A DNA stretch of 64,000 nt, from positions 317,251-381,250 of the forward strand of contig JAJEKB010020892.1 in NCBI GenBank assembly GCA_022393335.1, in the 5' to 3' direction. The stretch comes from Macrotrachela quadricornifera (Eukaryota; Rotifera; Eurotatoria; Philodinida; Philodinidae). Below are positions 1 to 12,259 of the stretch, one piece after another. Position 1 is the stretch's first letter; each line of letters begins with the position of its first letter. The position numbers and the translations under genes are program-made. The notes below the pieces were generated by a model. That model searched no databases. It was given only the letters and a program-made list of their open reading frames with translations, and was not told the DNA's origin.

Positions 1-1224
1 TACTTATACGTTTAAAATTGTAATTAAGTATTAATCTATCTACTATCTCTCAAAACTAGTTAATATTAATCTTACAGATCAATTTAATCTAAATTATATC
101 TTCATTTATCCTCGTAACTAAACCAGATTACTCTATCTTTCAATTTTTGGAAAGTAGAGAAGCTTATTTTAATTCTTTGGATGCGAGATTTTTTTAGATA
201 CTTAAAACTTCTTTTTTTTGCTACATATTTAATAAGATCCTATATAGTTTGGGAAAAGAAATGAATCAGTAAGAAGGTAAATTTTACGTGAACACACTAG
301 AAAGACAAAATGAAAGAAAATATAAATGAAACATGTATGTGCATCATATTATACTACAACAATAGCAGAAGAAAGGAAGAAAAAAGAATAATTTACATGT
401 ATAACATCATTTACCATATCTGTATAGTATGACAGTAACGTTTCTTACAAGGATTTTAGATTTTAGCGAATTTTTCCGTGAAAGTCAATCATATATTGTT
501 TATTATTGGTTATTTGAATACAATAATTTAATAATAACTCGAATTATAGCAAAAAAGTCTTGGATAAATGCTATCATGAAAAATGATAACAAATAGAATC
601 TATGCGTTTGAAAATGTCAGAAAACCACTGCGGAGCCACCCACAGTCAAAGGGTTAAACTTTTAAAAAGTTTCAATAGATATGAATATGCAAAAATATAA
701 AGCTACCTGATGAGTTCTATTATTTTAACGACACAATCGGTAGCAAATCTTTTATATTAAACCCACTCTCACACTCTCAAAGAACAGCCAAAAAAAAAGA
801 TTGATTAAATGCACTAACAGTGTAAGCGTTGAAGAAAAAAGTTTCAAGTAATTTCAATGTTTTTTGCCATAGTGAATATATAAAAGTACATTAAGACGTC
901 AATTGTGAGTTTCGAAAAGCAAGAAAAATAATATTTTTTCAGATACGTACATAAAATAAAAACGTGCGAGATGCGGAATAACTAGATGTCTCAATCATAA
1001 AAACAGTTGGTAGTGCAATTCATAGGAACCTAGACTTCTGAAGATGAGAGCATGGGTATTAATAAGAGATAAAGGTAGCATCCACATCCTTCTGTCGTTT
1101 TCTAGTTTCAAAGAGTTGAAATGTAAGTGATGTCTTAAAAGAGAAATTGATCGAAAGACATTCCAGCTGTATAAAGACAGTATACAAAGATTTAAATTTT
1201 TATTACAAATATATTTTTTATAGA
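1..1224. other. AT-rich non-coding stretch
   Basis: No open frame with coding character, RNA gene or clear repeat is visible. A pyrimidine-rich run ending in TATAG lies just before the ATG at 1225, so an upstream exon of the next gene could be hidden here, but none can be named. Confidence 0.5.
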
Positions 1225-2732
1225 ATGTTGACTGGTACATCTATAACTATTGGCAAATCGAAGGTCAAAAGTCTTGCCAAACCTGATGGTTCCTTCGCGT
1301 GGACTATTGATGATGTTTTGGAAGAATTACCAAGCCGAACGTCTCCTGATGATATTATCACATACTCATCTATTGACAATCGTAGTCATTATTTTCGGTG
1401 TGTAAACAATGTTGTACAAGTGAATGGTACCACTGTTAATGTAAATGAAGTAGAATTTTGGACCGCCATATTGAGCTGTAATGTTCTTCAGAAATTGGAT
1501 TCCATTTCTATCAAATGTAGCTTACCGAATTTCCGCATACTTCGTCCACATTTTCTTCGCTTGTGCACACCTCCATCGAACGTTTAATTTGTTGTGGCAT
1601 GGATTTGCAGGAAGAGGAACAACTCTTGTCAATGATAGCTTGTCTCATTCGTCAAAATCGACTACACACTGTTAATATTCCATATGCCTGTGAAACGATT
1701 AGACTCGACAGAACAGAAACTCTTCTTGAGATTACCGATGCGATTATTGTTACTCATTCACTAATTTCACTCCACTGGGACTGTGCTATAAACTGGACAA
1801 GCAATGAAACACCATCTTCTAGACAGTTAGTGCAAGCGATACTTGGTGCACTAGAAAACAATATCTCTCTTACTGAAGTCGATTTTTATATAGGTGCCAT
1901 TGGTGGAAGCGCTCAATATTTTTGGCACGAAGATATCATAATTCCGTTACTGTCGCGCAATAAAGCATTACCTTCACTCAATGCGGCTGTAGCAGCTGGC
2001 AAAGTAGATGGTGATTAGAATGGTAGTTGTCCATCTAATCTGGTGCAACGATTAATTGCCGATAAGTTCAACATACATCATTCATTCTTCAATATTGATG
2101 GCGATATGTGTTTTTGCCATTCATGCCATAAGAAATCTGGAAACAAAACGCTTTATACGCGTGGTGCACCTCCTTTTCGTTATACTCTTCCAGTGGGCTG
2201 GATGCGTTTTGGTCTCAAGGTACATGAAGGATTTGCAGCTAGCAATGATATATTCAACAAGTGGCACATCTCCTATCATGGTACTGTGGCTAGCAATTTA
2301 GAGCCTATAATTCGTGGTGGTCTACAGTTGTTGAAGCCTGGAGATGTGGCACTCGTTGAAGCAGTATTAGGTATTCGATCAGGCCATATCCCGAAAGCTG
2401 TTCGTCGTACGAATCGATACTCTGGTTTGGAAGAATTATTTGATATGAACCAAATTTTTACCTCTCCATCCATTCGATATTCATCGCATCCTGCTTATGC
2501 ACAACAGTTTGTTGTCGATCACCCTGAACGTCCTGGTGTCCGCATTGGGATGCGTTTCGTTTTTCAATGCCGTCAACGACTAGGATCTTACACTATTGGT
2601 CAAGAAACAGTTGGCGCGCGTGATACAAAGTTGGATCCACACTTCGATAACAATGAACTCGAGTGGTATACGAAGGAAAATAGTGCTATAGTTCTCTCTG
2701 GTCTTTGCGCACAAGTTCGATACGTATCTTAA
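1225..2732 (+). pseudogene. Broken LRR (RNI-like) gene with NEURL4-like/ART-fold C-terminal domain
   Basis: Three adjacent open segments read as one protein with two lesions. The first runs from the ATG at 1225. Near 1515-1523 the reading moves by one base (a 1-base loss fits): LRR-like spacing continues in the new frame (SLTEF, then IERLICCGMDL). The second segment ends at an in-frame TAG at 2016-2018, and the same frame stays open to the TAA at 2730-2732. The N-terminal two thirds have irregular leucine-rich repeats (LHTVNIPY, LISLHW, SLTEVDFY). The last 230 codons hold a CxxC pair (CFCHSCHKK), a GWMRFGL block, WHISYHGT, a PGD motif, SPSIRYSSHPAYA and LEWYTKE. From memory this resembles the C-terminal domain of neuralized-like protein 4, and the HGT/RYS/E pattern resembles an ADP-ribosyltransferase fold. 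The intervals at the lesions are too short for introns. Two assembly errors in a live gene remain possible. Confidence 0.6.
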
Positions 2733-2814
2733 CAGGTCGAAAAGACAGAGTTTCAGTAGGAAACGATATTCATACGTAAGTCTTGCTGTCCATAATGCCG
2801 TCTATTTTAAATAT

Positions 2815-3806
2815 AAAGTTGACAAGAAAGTTTTTGTGCTTTTTTTTTCTCAAGTTTCCTAGAACAGTCAAGACAGTTCTAGAAGTTTTCATACTAAGAG
2901 TATATAAAGAGGGTATAAATATCTTTTGAACAACAATAAAGTATGGATATAGATGTTGATCTCGAATTCGACGATTTGCCTCGTTCCGCAAGACCATCAG
3001 AGGTTGATATATACCTTTTAAAACAGCTTATCGAATAAGATTCCATGATGAATACACGGTGTTTAGCAGAGTGACTTGAATGCTCTCATACTGCATTGGA
3101 AACGCATCTGGGCGAATTAGGCAAAACGTGGAAATAGGAAGTTTGGATACTACATGATTTATCACTATATCAGCTCTAATACAGAGTTGACGCTTTTATG
3201 GAATTAATGACATCTCACCACAACAACCACACACACAAGCGATAGTGATTGAGAGCTGAGCAAACAGATGCAGCGATGCTCAAAGATGATCTTCATTCAA
3301 AGAAGATTATGCTGAGTATTTTGAAGAGTCAAAGGGATTATTCATTGAGAAATTCTTTCTGCTACCTGCACCATCACTGCTGATCTCTATTGTCAGCAAT
3401 TAGACCGAGTTGCAGCAAAATTTCAGGAGGAAAAGCAAAAATACAATTTATTTTTTGCATGACAACGCCAGACCTTACATTGCTAAGTCGACACGTGAAA
3501 AATTATCGAAGCTCAGATGGATTACACTTCTGGCTCGGTCTCAACAGATTATCATTTGATTCATTCGCTTTCTAATTATTTTGGTGATAAAAGGTTCCAC
3601 ATTTTCAAAACAGACCTTGCCAACTTCTTCGACCAAAAGTCTCAAGACTTCTACATGAAGACGGAAACCTTTCTGTACCAGAGCGTTGACAACAAATCCT
3701 AGATAGTAATGGAGTATACATTGTTAAAAGCTAGTTGTATTCTTCAAGTTAAAAAATAGAAAGAAATTTTCCGGAAAAAACGCAAAACTTTTCTTGCCAG
3801 TCCAAT
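2815..3806 (+). mobile_element. Fossil mariner-family DNA transposon
   Basis: A ~1-kb element is bounded by imperfect terminal inverted repeats at about 2815-2848 (core TTGACAAGAAAGTTTTTGTG) and 3773-3806 (read inward, CTGGCAAGAAAAGTTTTGCG). Both match the usual mariner end pattern of GGCAA followed by GTTTTTGYG and a T-run. TA dinucleotides flank both sides within a few bases. The internal transposase is heavily decayed, so the copy is immobile. Full-length mariners are about 1.3 kb, so internal deletions have shortened this one. Confidence 0.75.
2943..3702 (+). pseudogene. Mariner transposase remnant
   Basis: Pieces of a mariner transposase appear in order but in different frames with stops between them. 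The N-terminal helix-turn-helix region reads DLPRSARPSEVD followed by a LAE..LE..HTALETHL block at about 2970-3110. A central piece reads ITADLYCQQLDRVA at about 3373-3415. The catalytic HDNARP motif lies near 3459-3480 and is followed by IAKSTREKLSKLRW. The HPPYSPDLAP stretch is deleted or garbled. The last piece (3517-3702) carries TDYHLIHSLSNYFGDKRF and FFDQKSQDFYM, the usual C-terminal order. Only part of the DD34D triad remains. The assignment comes from motif order and spacing in the family. Confidence 0.8.
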
Positions 3807-6800
3807 GATATTTAAGTTGTTCTGTATCTTTCTTTTCTCTGTTGTGCACTTTTTTTTATTATATTTTTTTCTTATTCTGCTTTCATTACATTCTCACTGC
3901 TAGAGCCCAACGGTCATCAAGATTTTTAAAATACAAAAAAAATTTGAGCATTTTTGAATACATTATGAGATAAAATAATTCATCGCTTTCTATGACATAC
4001 ATCAATTATCATATATTACTATAGAAACGCTTTGTAGACATTAATTATAAGTATTCCTTCGTCATTTACATCTGCCGTACGAGAAAACAATAATTATTCT
4101 TAACGCATACAAGTTTTTTTTTCCATTTCTTTTAAAGAAGAATAAGAGAAATAGCATATTTAATATATGCATGTTGTTGACAAAATTTTTATTCTTATTA
4201 GAAGTATTAGAGAAAACGATTTTCTTTGTAGCTATAATATTGATCACTACGCATACTTTTATTACGATTTAACTTTGATTTTCAATTGACATGAAGATTT
4301 TTCAGAAAGTTTATCAATATAATTATTTCATTGTCATCGACAGATACATTTACTGAAGAAGATTTCATAGAATATATTAACAAAAATACAAAATCAATCA
4401 GAATTCTATTTCAAGAATCTTTTTTTGCGTTTTGTTAACAAATCTCTCTGAAAAGAATATGACCCTAGTCAAACGCAAAAAACATTCGATCGCATGGAAA
4501 TGTGTAAATACTAGCCGCATCTATCCGTAAAATAATCAGACTTCCTCGAAACCCTGCATGCTAATGCAAAAGAATCTTATTTACAAGAATTAATCGTACA
4601 GCCATTCTACATTGCCTATCTTAGGATGATGATAATATCCTTCAGTTTTCATTGCATTTCTACTTAGAGCAAATGACCGAATGGTGGCAAGGTTCGTCTT
4701 ATAAAACAAAGTATAGATTTGAGAATTTCATCTCTGGAAAAAGCCTTCTGCATGTTCGTGCACGTCTTTGACATGCGTTTCTAAAATTTTCGCATTTGTT
4801 GACTGGGATGTGATGAATAAAAAATTTTCAAAATGACATTCGACAATCATAGAGAATAGAAGTTTGTAGAACAATGAATATTTCCTATAATGAATATTCT
4901 ATATATTAATCATATAATTATTCGATTATCAAATAGATTAATTAATCAATAGAAGATCATTCTCATAGAGAGAAGTGAAACGGGCATTTTGTCATTTAAA
5001 CTATGATGTATTGTCTGAAATAATCTTTTATCGTTCTAAACACTTCTTTGAATAAAAAATAGCTGGAAATTGGCCTTATAAAATGGCATTAAAAACATAG
5101 TTAAATGTACATGATACTGTTTTAACGACAAAATTTCGGATTTTTTTTAACTGGGTTTTATTTTGACTCTATTAATGAATAATCCTAAAAAATTCCTTCA
5201 ATCGTGTATTTTTCTGGTTTGATTAAAATGAAATCTCTTTGAAAAATATTAATAATTGTTCAATTGTCAATATTTAATTTATTTATATAGATGATTATCT
5301 CATTATCAATGTACTAAAGATGTTTTTTTTCTGATAGAATTAAGTATTAGGATTCTACTATTTTAATCTTATTCATTCTTTTTTTTAAAAGTTATTATTG
5401 ATGCCGATCAATTGATTGTTTAATAGTATACTAATATTGACAAGATTGTAATTTACGATCTGTTTCTTTTTGATTCTTTAACAGTTAATTTATCTCTTTC
5501 ATTTTATTAAATTTATTTTATTTTAAATCTAATTAAGTAAGTTATTGTGTTAAAATCTTCCTTACAATTTATAAAAGAAATGAACTCGATATAGAAAATT
5601 AACATTTTGAATTTTCATTATTATTTACTTTTTAGTAAAATATTAATAAATATCTTTTATTTTTATTCTATAACATCAAGGAATATTATACTCTTCAATA
5701 TACATCTCTAATCACTTTCTTATCGATGGATCGCAAAATATAATTTTATTCTAATATTTGTTTTGAATATATTGAAAAAAAAATCTTTTCTGGAATAGAA
5801 ATAGTCTTTTGTGTACTTGTAAACAGGTCATGCTGACCTATTTTTGTATATTCAATAGTAAAAATAGACAGAGAAAAGTAAAGAACGAGAAAAAAAGATC
5901 TAGAACAAGTATATATATATATAAATCATAAATATTCGTAATTATTGACAGTCTTATAAAGAAATTTTCTTATAAAAATTTTAATTTTCAAATTACTAAA
6001 TTTCTTACAATTAAATGAATAATAAAAATGTTCTTAGTCGTTGTCTAACTGAAGTATTGACATTAACCAATAGAATTATTTCTCATATTTTTTTTTTCTC
6101 ATCCTTATCAACGAAACTAACGAGAATGAAATGATATAAATATAACGTGCAGAGCTGACTCAAAAAAAAAACCGAAGAGACGTCATTGACGTTGCCAACA
6201 GTCGTGCAGAAAGAAACGCAAGAAAAAGAAAAAAATTAATATCGAAGAAACTGCTCGACATTTCCATTTATTTTTCTCATTATATTATATATTTGTTCAT
6301 TTTCTTCTTTTTTTTTTAAACTTATTATTGTTTCAAAAATAGAATAGATTATTCTCGTAGGAAAAATCTTATTCACTAACCAAATGTAGAACACTTTTAG
6401 CTTTTTTCTTTTCTATTCTGTAGTTCATATATGTAAGAATCGATGAATAAAAACGTGCATAAATAAGAGTACGACTAAAATGTCTTGTAATGAATGAGTG
6501 TTTGCTATTTATTAATTTCGTAACGGTAATGTATGTATGTTATTCTTCATAATATGTGTGATGAAGGTTTTTTTCTATTTCTTTTTATGAAAATTTTAAT
6601 TGAGAAAATAGTGCTAACTGTTAATTTTCTTTTTCTGTCATACTGAGAAAGAAAAACATTAGGAATTAGTTCTTTTATTTTTTCCTGTTATCATAAATGT
6701 AGTCAGTGATGGAAGAGAAGATTTTTTTGTATCTTATACTAATACGTATCGGATGTTTGCTGTCTATGAATTAGTCAAGGTTAAATTATTTTTCGTCTTA

Positions 6801-8794
6801 GAATAAATCTATTGCCATGTGAGAATGGCATACTCACAGATATAAATAGATGATGTGTATATTATTTATACGATTAATACGAGATACCTTATAGAGAAAA
6901 TTAATTATAGAATTTCATAGAGAGTTATTTTTTTTTCTCGTTAAAAAAATAGAAATAAAGATTTCAATAATATATTTTTCTTTTTATTTAAAATTCCAAG
7001 TCATATTATACGATACAAAAAAAAAATGTGTCATGATTAATTATGATCAAATATTAGATTTTCCTTGAGTTGATCGAAAGAAAAATTTTCAAGGTGAGTT
7101 GTTTTTTAAATATCTATAAATTTATGTAATATTGAAAATTAATTGTAACAATCATTATTGAACTAATTTATTCAATGTAACTGTTACACTTAATATTAGA
7201 TCTATAATAGACAATATTCTAAGTTTTTCTTTCCTATATTCCTATATTTTTGGAAAAATCAAAACTTACTTCGAAAAACTATGCGTATTGTTGACATAGT
7301 GTACGTAACACTCAAAACATAACATACAGATAGTAGCGACACTATATAGTGCTTGTTTTTTATTAGTTCGTCGACATGACTCAGCTGCTCGACTTCATCA
7401 TCGAGCCTGTTCTGTTTTAAAGATTCTAGTATAAGATGAATAATCTGTTTCCTACAGAATGTAGAATAATATGTGAATTTAGAGTTTGTTGATCGTATAT
7501 TTTTCTAGTTTTAGATCTGACATTGTCATCTAAAAATGAAAAATATCTTGATTTTAAACGATATTCAAGTTGATACTGATTGTTTTTATTTTTATTTTAA
7601 TACCGAATAATGCCAGATTCAATAAAACAGATTCTGATAGTGTTAAACAAGATAGTTTTTTTTTGTGAACTTTATGTTGTTTGATTCCACTTGCATTTAT
7701 ATCAACAGTATATGTAAAATAATTAGAAATAAATTGATCTTTTTAATGTCTTTGAAAAAGTTTTCCTATGACATTATTTTCCACTATTAGGAGATAGTCA
7801 ATTTATTATTCAGTATATCTGATATATGCATAAGAAATCATAATCTATAAAACTATTTGAGATATTAATAGGCGTTTAAAGATTTTTCAATGAAAATTGT
7901 TGTCCTATATATTCCTATATTTTTTCAAAATGTTGCTACGACGCCAGTCATTATCCTTATGATACAATAATTAAAAAAATCAAGTTTTTTTAATGAAATT
8001 TTCATCATATGTTAAAGATTATGAAACATATATATGGGTAAAATTTTGAGTGGAAACATCGCTATTCAATATATTTGTAAATATCTATTCATAGATTAAA
8101 GGTGTGTGAATGTCAGAAGAAGGATATATGTCTTTCAGTGTCCAACTTGAGTAGAGTAACAACTTGCAATAAGAAAGATGCACGTTTTAGATGAATAATG
8201 ATTTCGGTCTATTTCATTGTACGAGTGTTTGTGGAGATTCATTAAAGGAAAAAAAAACAGTTAATCTATGAAAATATTTAATCTAATAGCGAGAATCCGT
8301 GCATACTATACGCTTGTTTTTTCTTCTTTAAAGTATGGCGTCAGGGTTTTGAGCAGATGCCCAATAAAAGTCTACGAACGCGCAACCTTATGTATATGGA
8401 TAGTTTTACCGCCTCATACTTTTAATGTTTATATTATAGATGTTCCTATAGTATAGCCCTTGAGGGCCTATGGATACCTCCATAGTATAACACTTGAGAA
8501 CTTTGTCCTTATAGCGTTATTTGACCCGGCAGAGAAACACACAGACATTGAACATTATATATATAGAAGATAGATGTCGGACATTGACGCCTTTGTTCTT
8601 TTAGGCTTTTTAAAGTCTCACAAGATTCTAGTTTTGATCACTACTTGGTGAAAACTAATAAAAATATATAAAAATTCGTAGATAGAATTAGTTTTTATTT
8701 TTGAACTGTGAAGTTATCGAATATAATATAAATATAGTTAAAAATAAGAATTTTTATTGTTTAAATATTTTTTTCAGATTATAATAAAAGTGAG
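3807..8794. other. Long AT-rich intergenic region
   Basis: About 5 kb without a credible gene. Short open frames here (for example 8268-8456) lack coding character. The near-identical phrase TTCCTATATT followed by CCTATATTTTT occurs at about 7230 and 7910, and a small duplicated phrase (CTATAGTATAG... / CCATAGTATAA...) lies at 8445-8490. A TTTTTTTCAG acceptor-like site ends at 8777, just upstream of the next ATG, so the SLC44-like gene probably has an untranslated 5' exon in this region. Confidence 0.5.
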
Positions 8795-10582
8795 ATGGCT
8801 GAAATGCATTTATTAAATGAAGATGTAACTGTAAAATATCCTCCTCAATATCCTCCTCAATATACTCCTCAATATCCTCCTCAATATACTCCTCAATATC
8901 CTCCTCAATATCCAGGTGAAAGTACATCAAAAATCGATGAATCTCCACCTCCATATGAACGTCCTCAAATTGATTTTAATAGTGGATGGAAAGATCGTGG
9001 TTTTGCTATTGCATTTTGGATTCATACAATAGCCGTTATAATAACTGGTTTAGTATTAGGAGTTCCGGCTATAACTACATTTCTTAAAGGTGATCATTTT
9101 GAGAAATTGAAAGGAATTCCAATCAATTTTGATATAAAACCAATTCTTTATGGTTTATGTGCAGCAGCAGGTGTTGCCGCTTTATCATCATTTCTTACTT
9201 TCTTCTTTTTACAATTATGTGCTTCACGAATTGTAAAAAGTACATTTCTTCTAATGATTATCTTACAAGTTTGTATAATAATTATTCTTTTTATTTTTGT
9301 ATTTTGGCCATATTGTCTTATACCTGGATTTTTTTTATTAACTATATTACTTATTTTCTGTTGTATAAGAAAACGAATATCATTTGCTGAAGCTCATTTA
9401 CAAGCTGGTTGTGCTGCATTACGTGGTCATCCATCATTAATATTAATAGCATTTATTATGATGATAGTACAATTTTTATGGTTTGTATTTTGGTTTCTTA
9501 TGGTAATTGGTATTCAAAATGCGACAAATAAATCAGCATTAATTATTAATTTTGATACAATGAATAACACGAGTAATACAACAATATATAATATACCAAG
9601 TACACAACCTAAATTTATTAGTACAACAATTAGTATGAAAACTAGAATATTCAAACGAATTAATGGTACAAAAAAATTAATCAATAAAGACGAAAAATCT
9701 TTAGATAATACAAAAAATTTTTCTGATCAATCATTAGAAAGAATGAATGAAATAAATAAATCATCATCATCGTCAGAACAAAAATGGTATCATCGTTATA
9801 TACATAATATAATTATATTTATTCTCTTATTATCATGGTATTGGGGTTCGGTTACATTTAGTAATATAGCTCATTTTATAACAGCTTGTACTGTTGGTCA
9901 ATGGTGGTTTAAAGATGATTCTAATCAACAATATACAGTACGAAATAGTATTAAACGAGCATTAACTACAAATTTTGGAACAATTTGTTTTGGTTCACTT
10001 TTTGAAGCTGTTATTAAAACATTTCGTTCATCTGCAGAAGATAATAGTCGAAAAAGTGCTTTAGCTTGTTTATGTACATGGATTCTTCAAATAATTGAAA
10101 AAGTTGTTGGTTATTTAAATGAATGGGCATTTATTTATTCAGCACTTACTGGTCAATCATTTGTTGAAGCTGGAAAAAGTTTTATTAATTTATTTAAAAA
10201 ACGTGGTTGGACAGCTATTTTAAATGATGCAGTTGTTGGAGCTGCACTTGGAATACTAAATTTATTAATAGGTTCTATTTCAGCAGTTATTGGTGGTCTT
10301 ATTGTTTATATATTCATGCCTTATTCACAGAATCAAATTGTAGCAATTATTATAGTAGCATTTATTAGTTTACTAATTGGAATATTAATGAGTACAGTTG
10401 TTACAACAATAATATCATCTTCTGTTCGAACAGTATTTGTTTGTTTTGCACTTAATCCTGCAGCATTGGGTGCAACACATCCTGATCATTTACAAAGATT
10501 AACCAAAGTTTGGAATAAATATTATCCGCAAGAATTTGCTGCTAGTGGTTATATGCATAATTTACCTCAACCTATAGCTTAA
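8795..10582 (+). CDS. Choline-transporter-like protein (SLC44/CTL, Pns1 family)
   Basis: A 595-residue multipass membrane protein encoded in one exon from ATG 8795 to TAA 10580-10582. Family members are about 500-700 residues, span the membrane about ten times and carry choline or related solutes. Hydrophobic segments lie near residues 70-92, 120-190 and 213-240, and several follow the loop at 245-335. The C-terminal half has family landmarks: WWF after a threonine-rich helix, the RALTTNFGTICFGSL block, and WAFIYSALTGQSF followed by AGKSF. The N-terminus is cytosolic in this family and here has six four-residue PPQY/TPQY units (16-39) and a PPPY motif (51-54), which suggests WW-domain binding. 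The 245-335 loop is rich in Asn and Ser/Thr with N-glycosylation sequons. An AATAAA signal lies about 100 bases downstream. The substrate cannot be read from sequence. Confidence 0.9.
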   Translation: MAEMHLLNEDVTVKYPPQYPPQYTPQYPPQYTPQYPPQYPGESTSKIDESPPPYERPQIDFNSGWKDRGFAIAFWIHTIAVIITGLVLGVPAITTFLKGDHFEKLKGIPINFDIKPILYGLCAAAGVAALSSFLTFFFLQLCASRIVKSTFLLMIILQVCIIIILFIFVFWPYCLIPGFFLLTILLIFCCIRKRISFAEAHLQAGCAALRGHPSLILIAFIMMIVQFLWFVFWFLMVIGIQNATNKSALIINFDTMNNTSNTTIYNIPSTQPKFISTTISMKTRIFKRINGTKKLINKDEKSLDNTKNFSDQSLERMNEINKSSSSSEQKWYHRYIHNIIIFILLLSWYWGSVTFSNIAHFITACTVGQWWFKDDSNQQYTVRNSIKRALTTNFGTICFGSLFEAVIKTFRSSAEDNSRKSALACLCTWILQIIEKVVGYLNEWAFIYSALTGQSFVEAGKSFINLFKKRGWTAILNDAVVGAALGILNLLIGSISAVIGGLIVYIFMPYSQNQIVAIIIVAFISLLIGILMSTVVTTIISSSVRTVFVCFALNPAALGATHPDHLQRLTKVWNKYYPQEFAASGYMHNLPQPIA

Positions 10583-11159
10583 TCAACAATTATTATCCAC
10601 TAAAAAAACTATAAACATTTCGAAAATAAACTCATTTTTAATCATTTAAACTATCATAATTATTCTTGTATTTATATTTAAAAATAAAGGCTCAATTAGA
10701 TTTTAGATGCTTAAAAAGATTTTTTTTTTCATATTAAAGACTAAATTATCTTATTTTAAATTAAAAATTAGAACAATTACATACAGTTTAACATTAAATA
10801 AAAACCTTTTCAAGCAGACACAAAAAATCGTATGATAGCCTCGACGGGTGATCAAGAGTTTGATATATATACTTTTTATTTGTTCTGTTCCAGTTTCGAG
10901 TATTCAGATGGAAAATACCTATCGAAAGAATACTATCAACTTACTGGACACGTTTCAACAACTCGAAATGTATGAAAGTTTTCGACTATTCAAGTAAAAA
11001 ATAAAAACATATCGAAAAGATATTTTAGAATTTTTCAACAGAGACAAACTCATCGTAATAACAGATTTTTTTTCTGACGAGAGAACCGTCCGAGGTGTTC
11101 AACGCTAATTCTCCTCATTCATAGAGAGTTTGATAGAGTATATCGAGATAGTAAAAAAA
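10583..11159. other. 3' flank and intergenic DNA
   Basis: AT-rich DNA with the probable polyadenylation signal of the preceding gene at about 10683 (AATAAA). Nothing else is recognisable. Confidence 0.5.
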
Positions 11160-11493
11160 GTTACAGTCGTTTTACTGAATTTTCGATCTGAAATTTCCTC
11201 CATAGATAGTTGTAATGGCCACTAGAGTATTCTGAAAGCTTCAACCAAAAAAGAATATTCCTTTCTCGAGATATTGATTTTTCAAAAAAATAGGTGCTTG
11301 TCACAAAAACCGAGTTTCACTTGAAAAATCAATATCACGAAAAAGGAATACTCTTTTTTTGGTTGAAGCTTTCAAAATATTCTAATGGCCATTAGTCTTA
11401 TCTATGGACAAAATTTCAGATCTAAATTCTGTAACTTCATTTGTAAGTAAATACCATGGAATGGATCGAAAATTCAGTAAGGCGGCTCTAACT
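11160..11493. repeat. Foldback (inverted-repeat) element
   Basis: Two arms of about 115-125 bp are inverted copies separated by about 35 bp. The left arm is 11160-11285 and the right arm 11320-11434. Shared blocks include GATCTGAAATTT, CCATAGATA, TAATGGCCA, GAAAGCTTCAACCAAAAAA and GATATTGATTTTTCA. The outermost part of the left arm (TTTACTGAATTTTCG) is matched again beyond the right arm at about 11466-11491, so the right arm carries an insertion of about 30 bp. There is no coding capacity. It behaves like a MITE or foldback transposon, but the family is unknown and no clear target duplication was found. Confidence 0.75.
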
Positions 11494-11979
11494 TTTCAAG
11501 AAAGAGCTGTCAGCACAAATACTGTTTATGAGTGAAGAAAATCAACGTTGAGCATCTCGAGCGTTTCTCTCGTTAGTGGAAAGAGCAGAATTAAACAAAA
11601 AATTAAATATCTGATATCTGGCCTTCTAGTTAGTTTGAATATACATGGTGAGATTTTTCTGAGTTGCTGCTGTTTATGAAATATCAGAATTTGAGAGCAC
11701 TTAATCATATTTACATTAGTTATATCTTTTCCACACCTTTCCAATTCGCAGAAATTATAAAACTGGTACCAATATGAAATTTGCTACTCCTTGGTGTCAT
11801 CACACGTACATGCGCGTTCTCCTAAGAATACCTCATCTTGGAAAGTTGTACTTTATTATTTTTCATATTTGTATTAGTGTTTTACAACACAATTTTAATA
11901 GAAAAAAATATCTCTTTTAGATTCCCGTTAGATTTCGTCTCCCCTATTATTTTAGGACTAATTCACTATAAAGAAAATA
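11494..11979. other. Intergenic DNA flanking the retroelement
   Basis: No feature recognised. It ends in the AAATA context where the retroelement begins. Confidence 0.4.
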
Positions 11980-12244
11980 AATACACTTTAATGGAGAGGA
12001 ATCGATACATTAAAGATTATTCATGATGGCTCGACATTCACTATTTTTCTTTTTTTTTTTTTTTTTTTTTTGTATAGAGAAAGAAGACGCGCTTGTACAA
12101 TTTATTTATGATTGTTGTTAAGTTAAATTTTATTTATTCTAACTCTTTCGCTAAATCTAACAAGCTTCGTTTGCATCTACTTATTCTTATCTACTTATCG
12201 CCACTTGTGAAGTCGACAAGTATTCAAGTTATCAGATTACAACA
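11980..12244 (+). repeat. Split direct repeat A1 of the PAT-like element
   Basis: A 265-bp repeat matching A2 at 16207-16470. By eye the only clear difference is one base in a 21-22 nt T-run. It begins with the AATA core and ends 15 bases before the gag ATG, so it probably holds the promoter and leader of the element. Confidence 0.85.
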
Positions 12245-12259
12245 ACAACATTTAACATC

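Noticed and set aside
2001..2020. Short intron removing the TAG at 2016 in the LRR gene
   Set aside because: The only GT..AG pairs around it span about 15 bases, far below any spliceosomal intron.
8268..8456. 62-codon frame in the region before the SLC44-like gene
   Set aside because: No domain, no codon pattern and no neighbour support; such frames are expected by chance in 5 kb.
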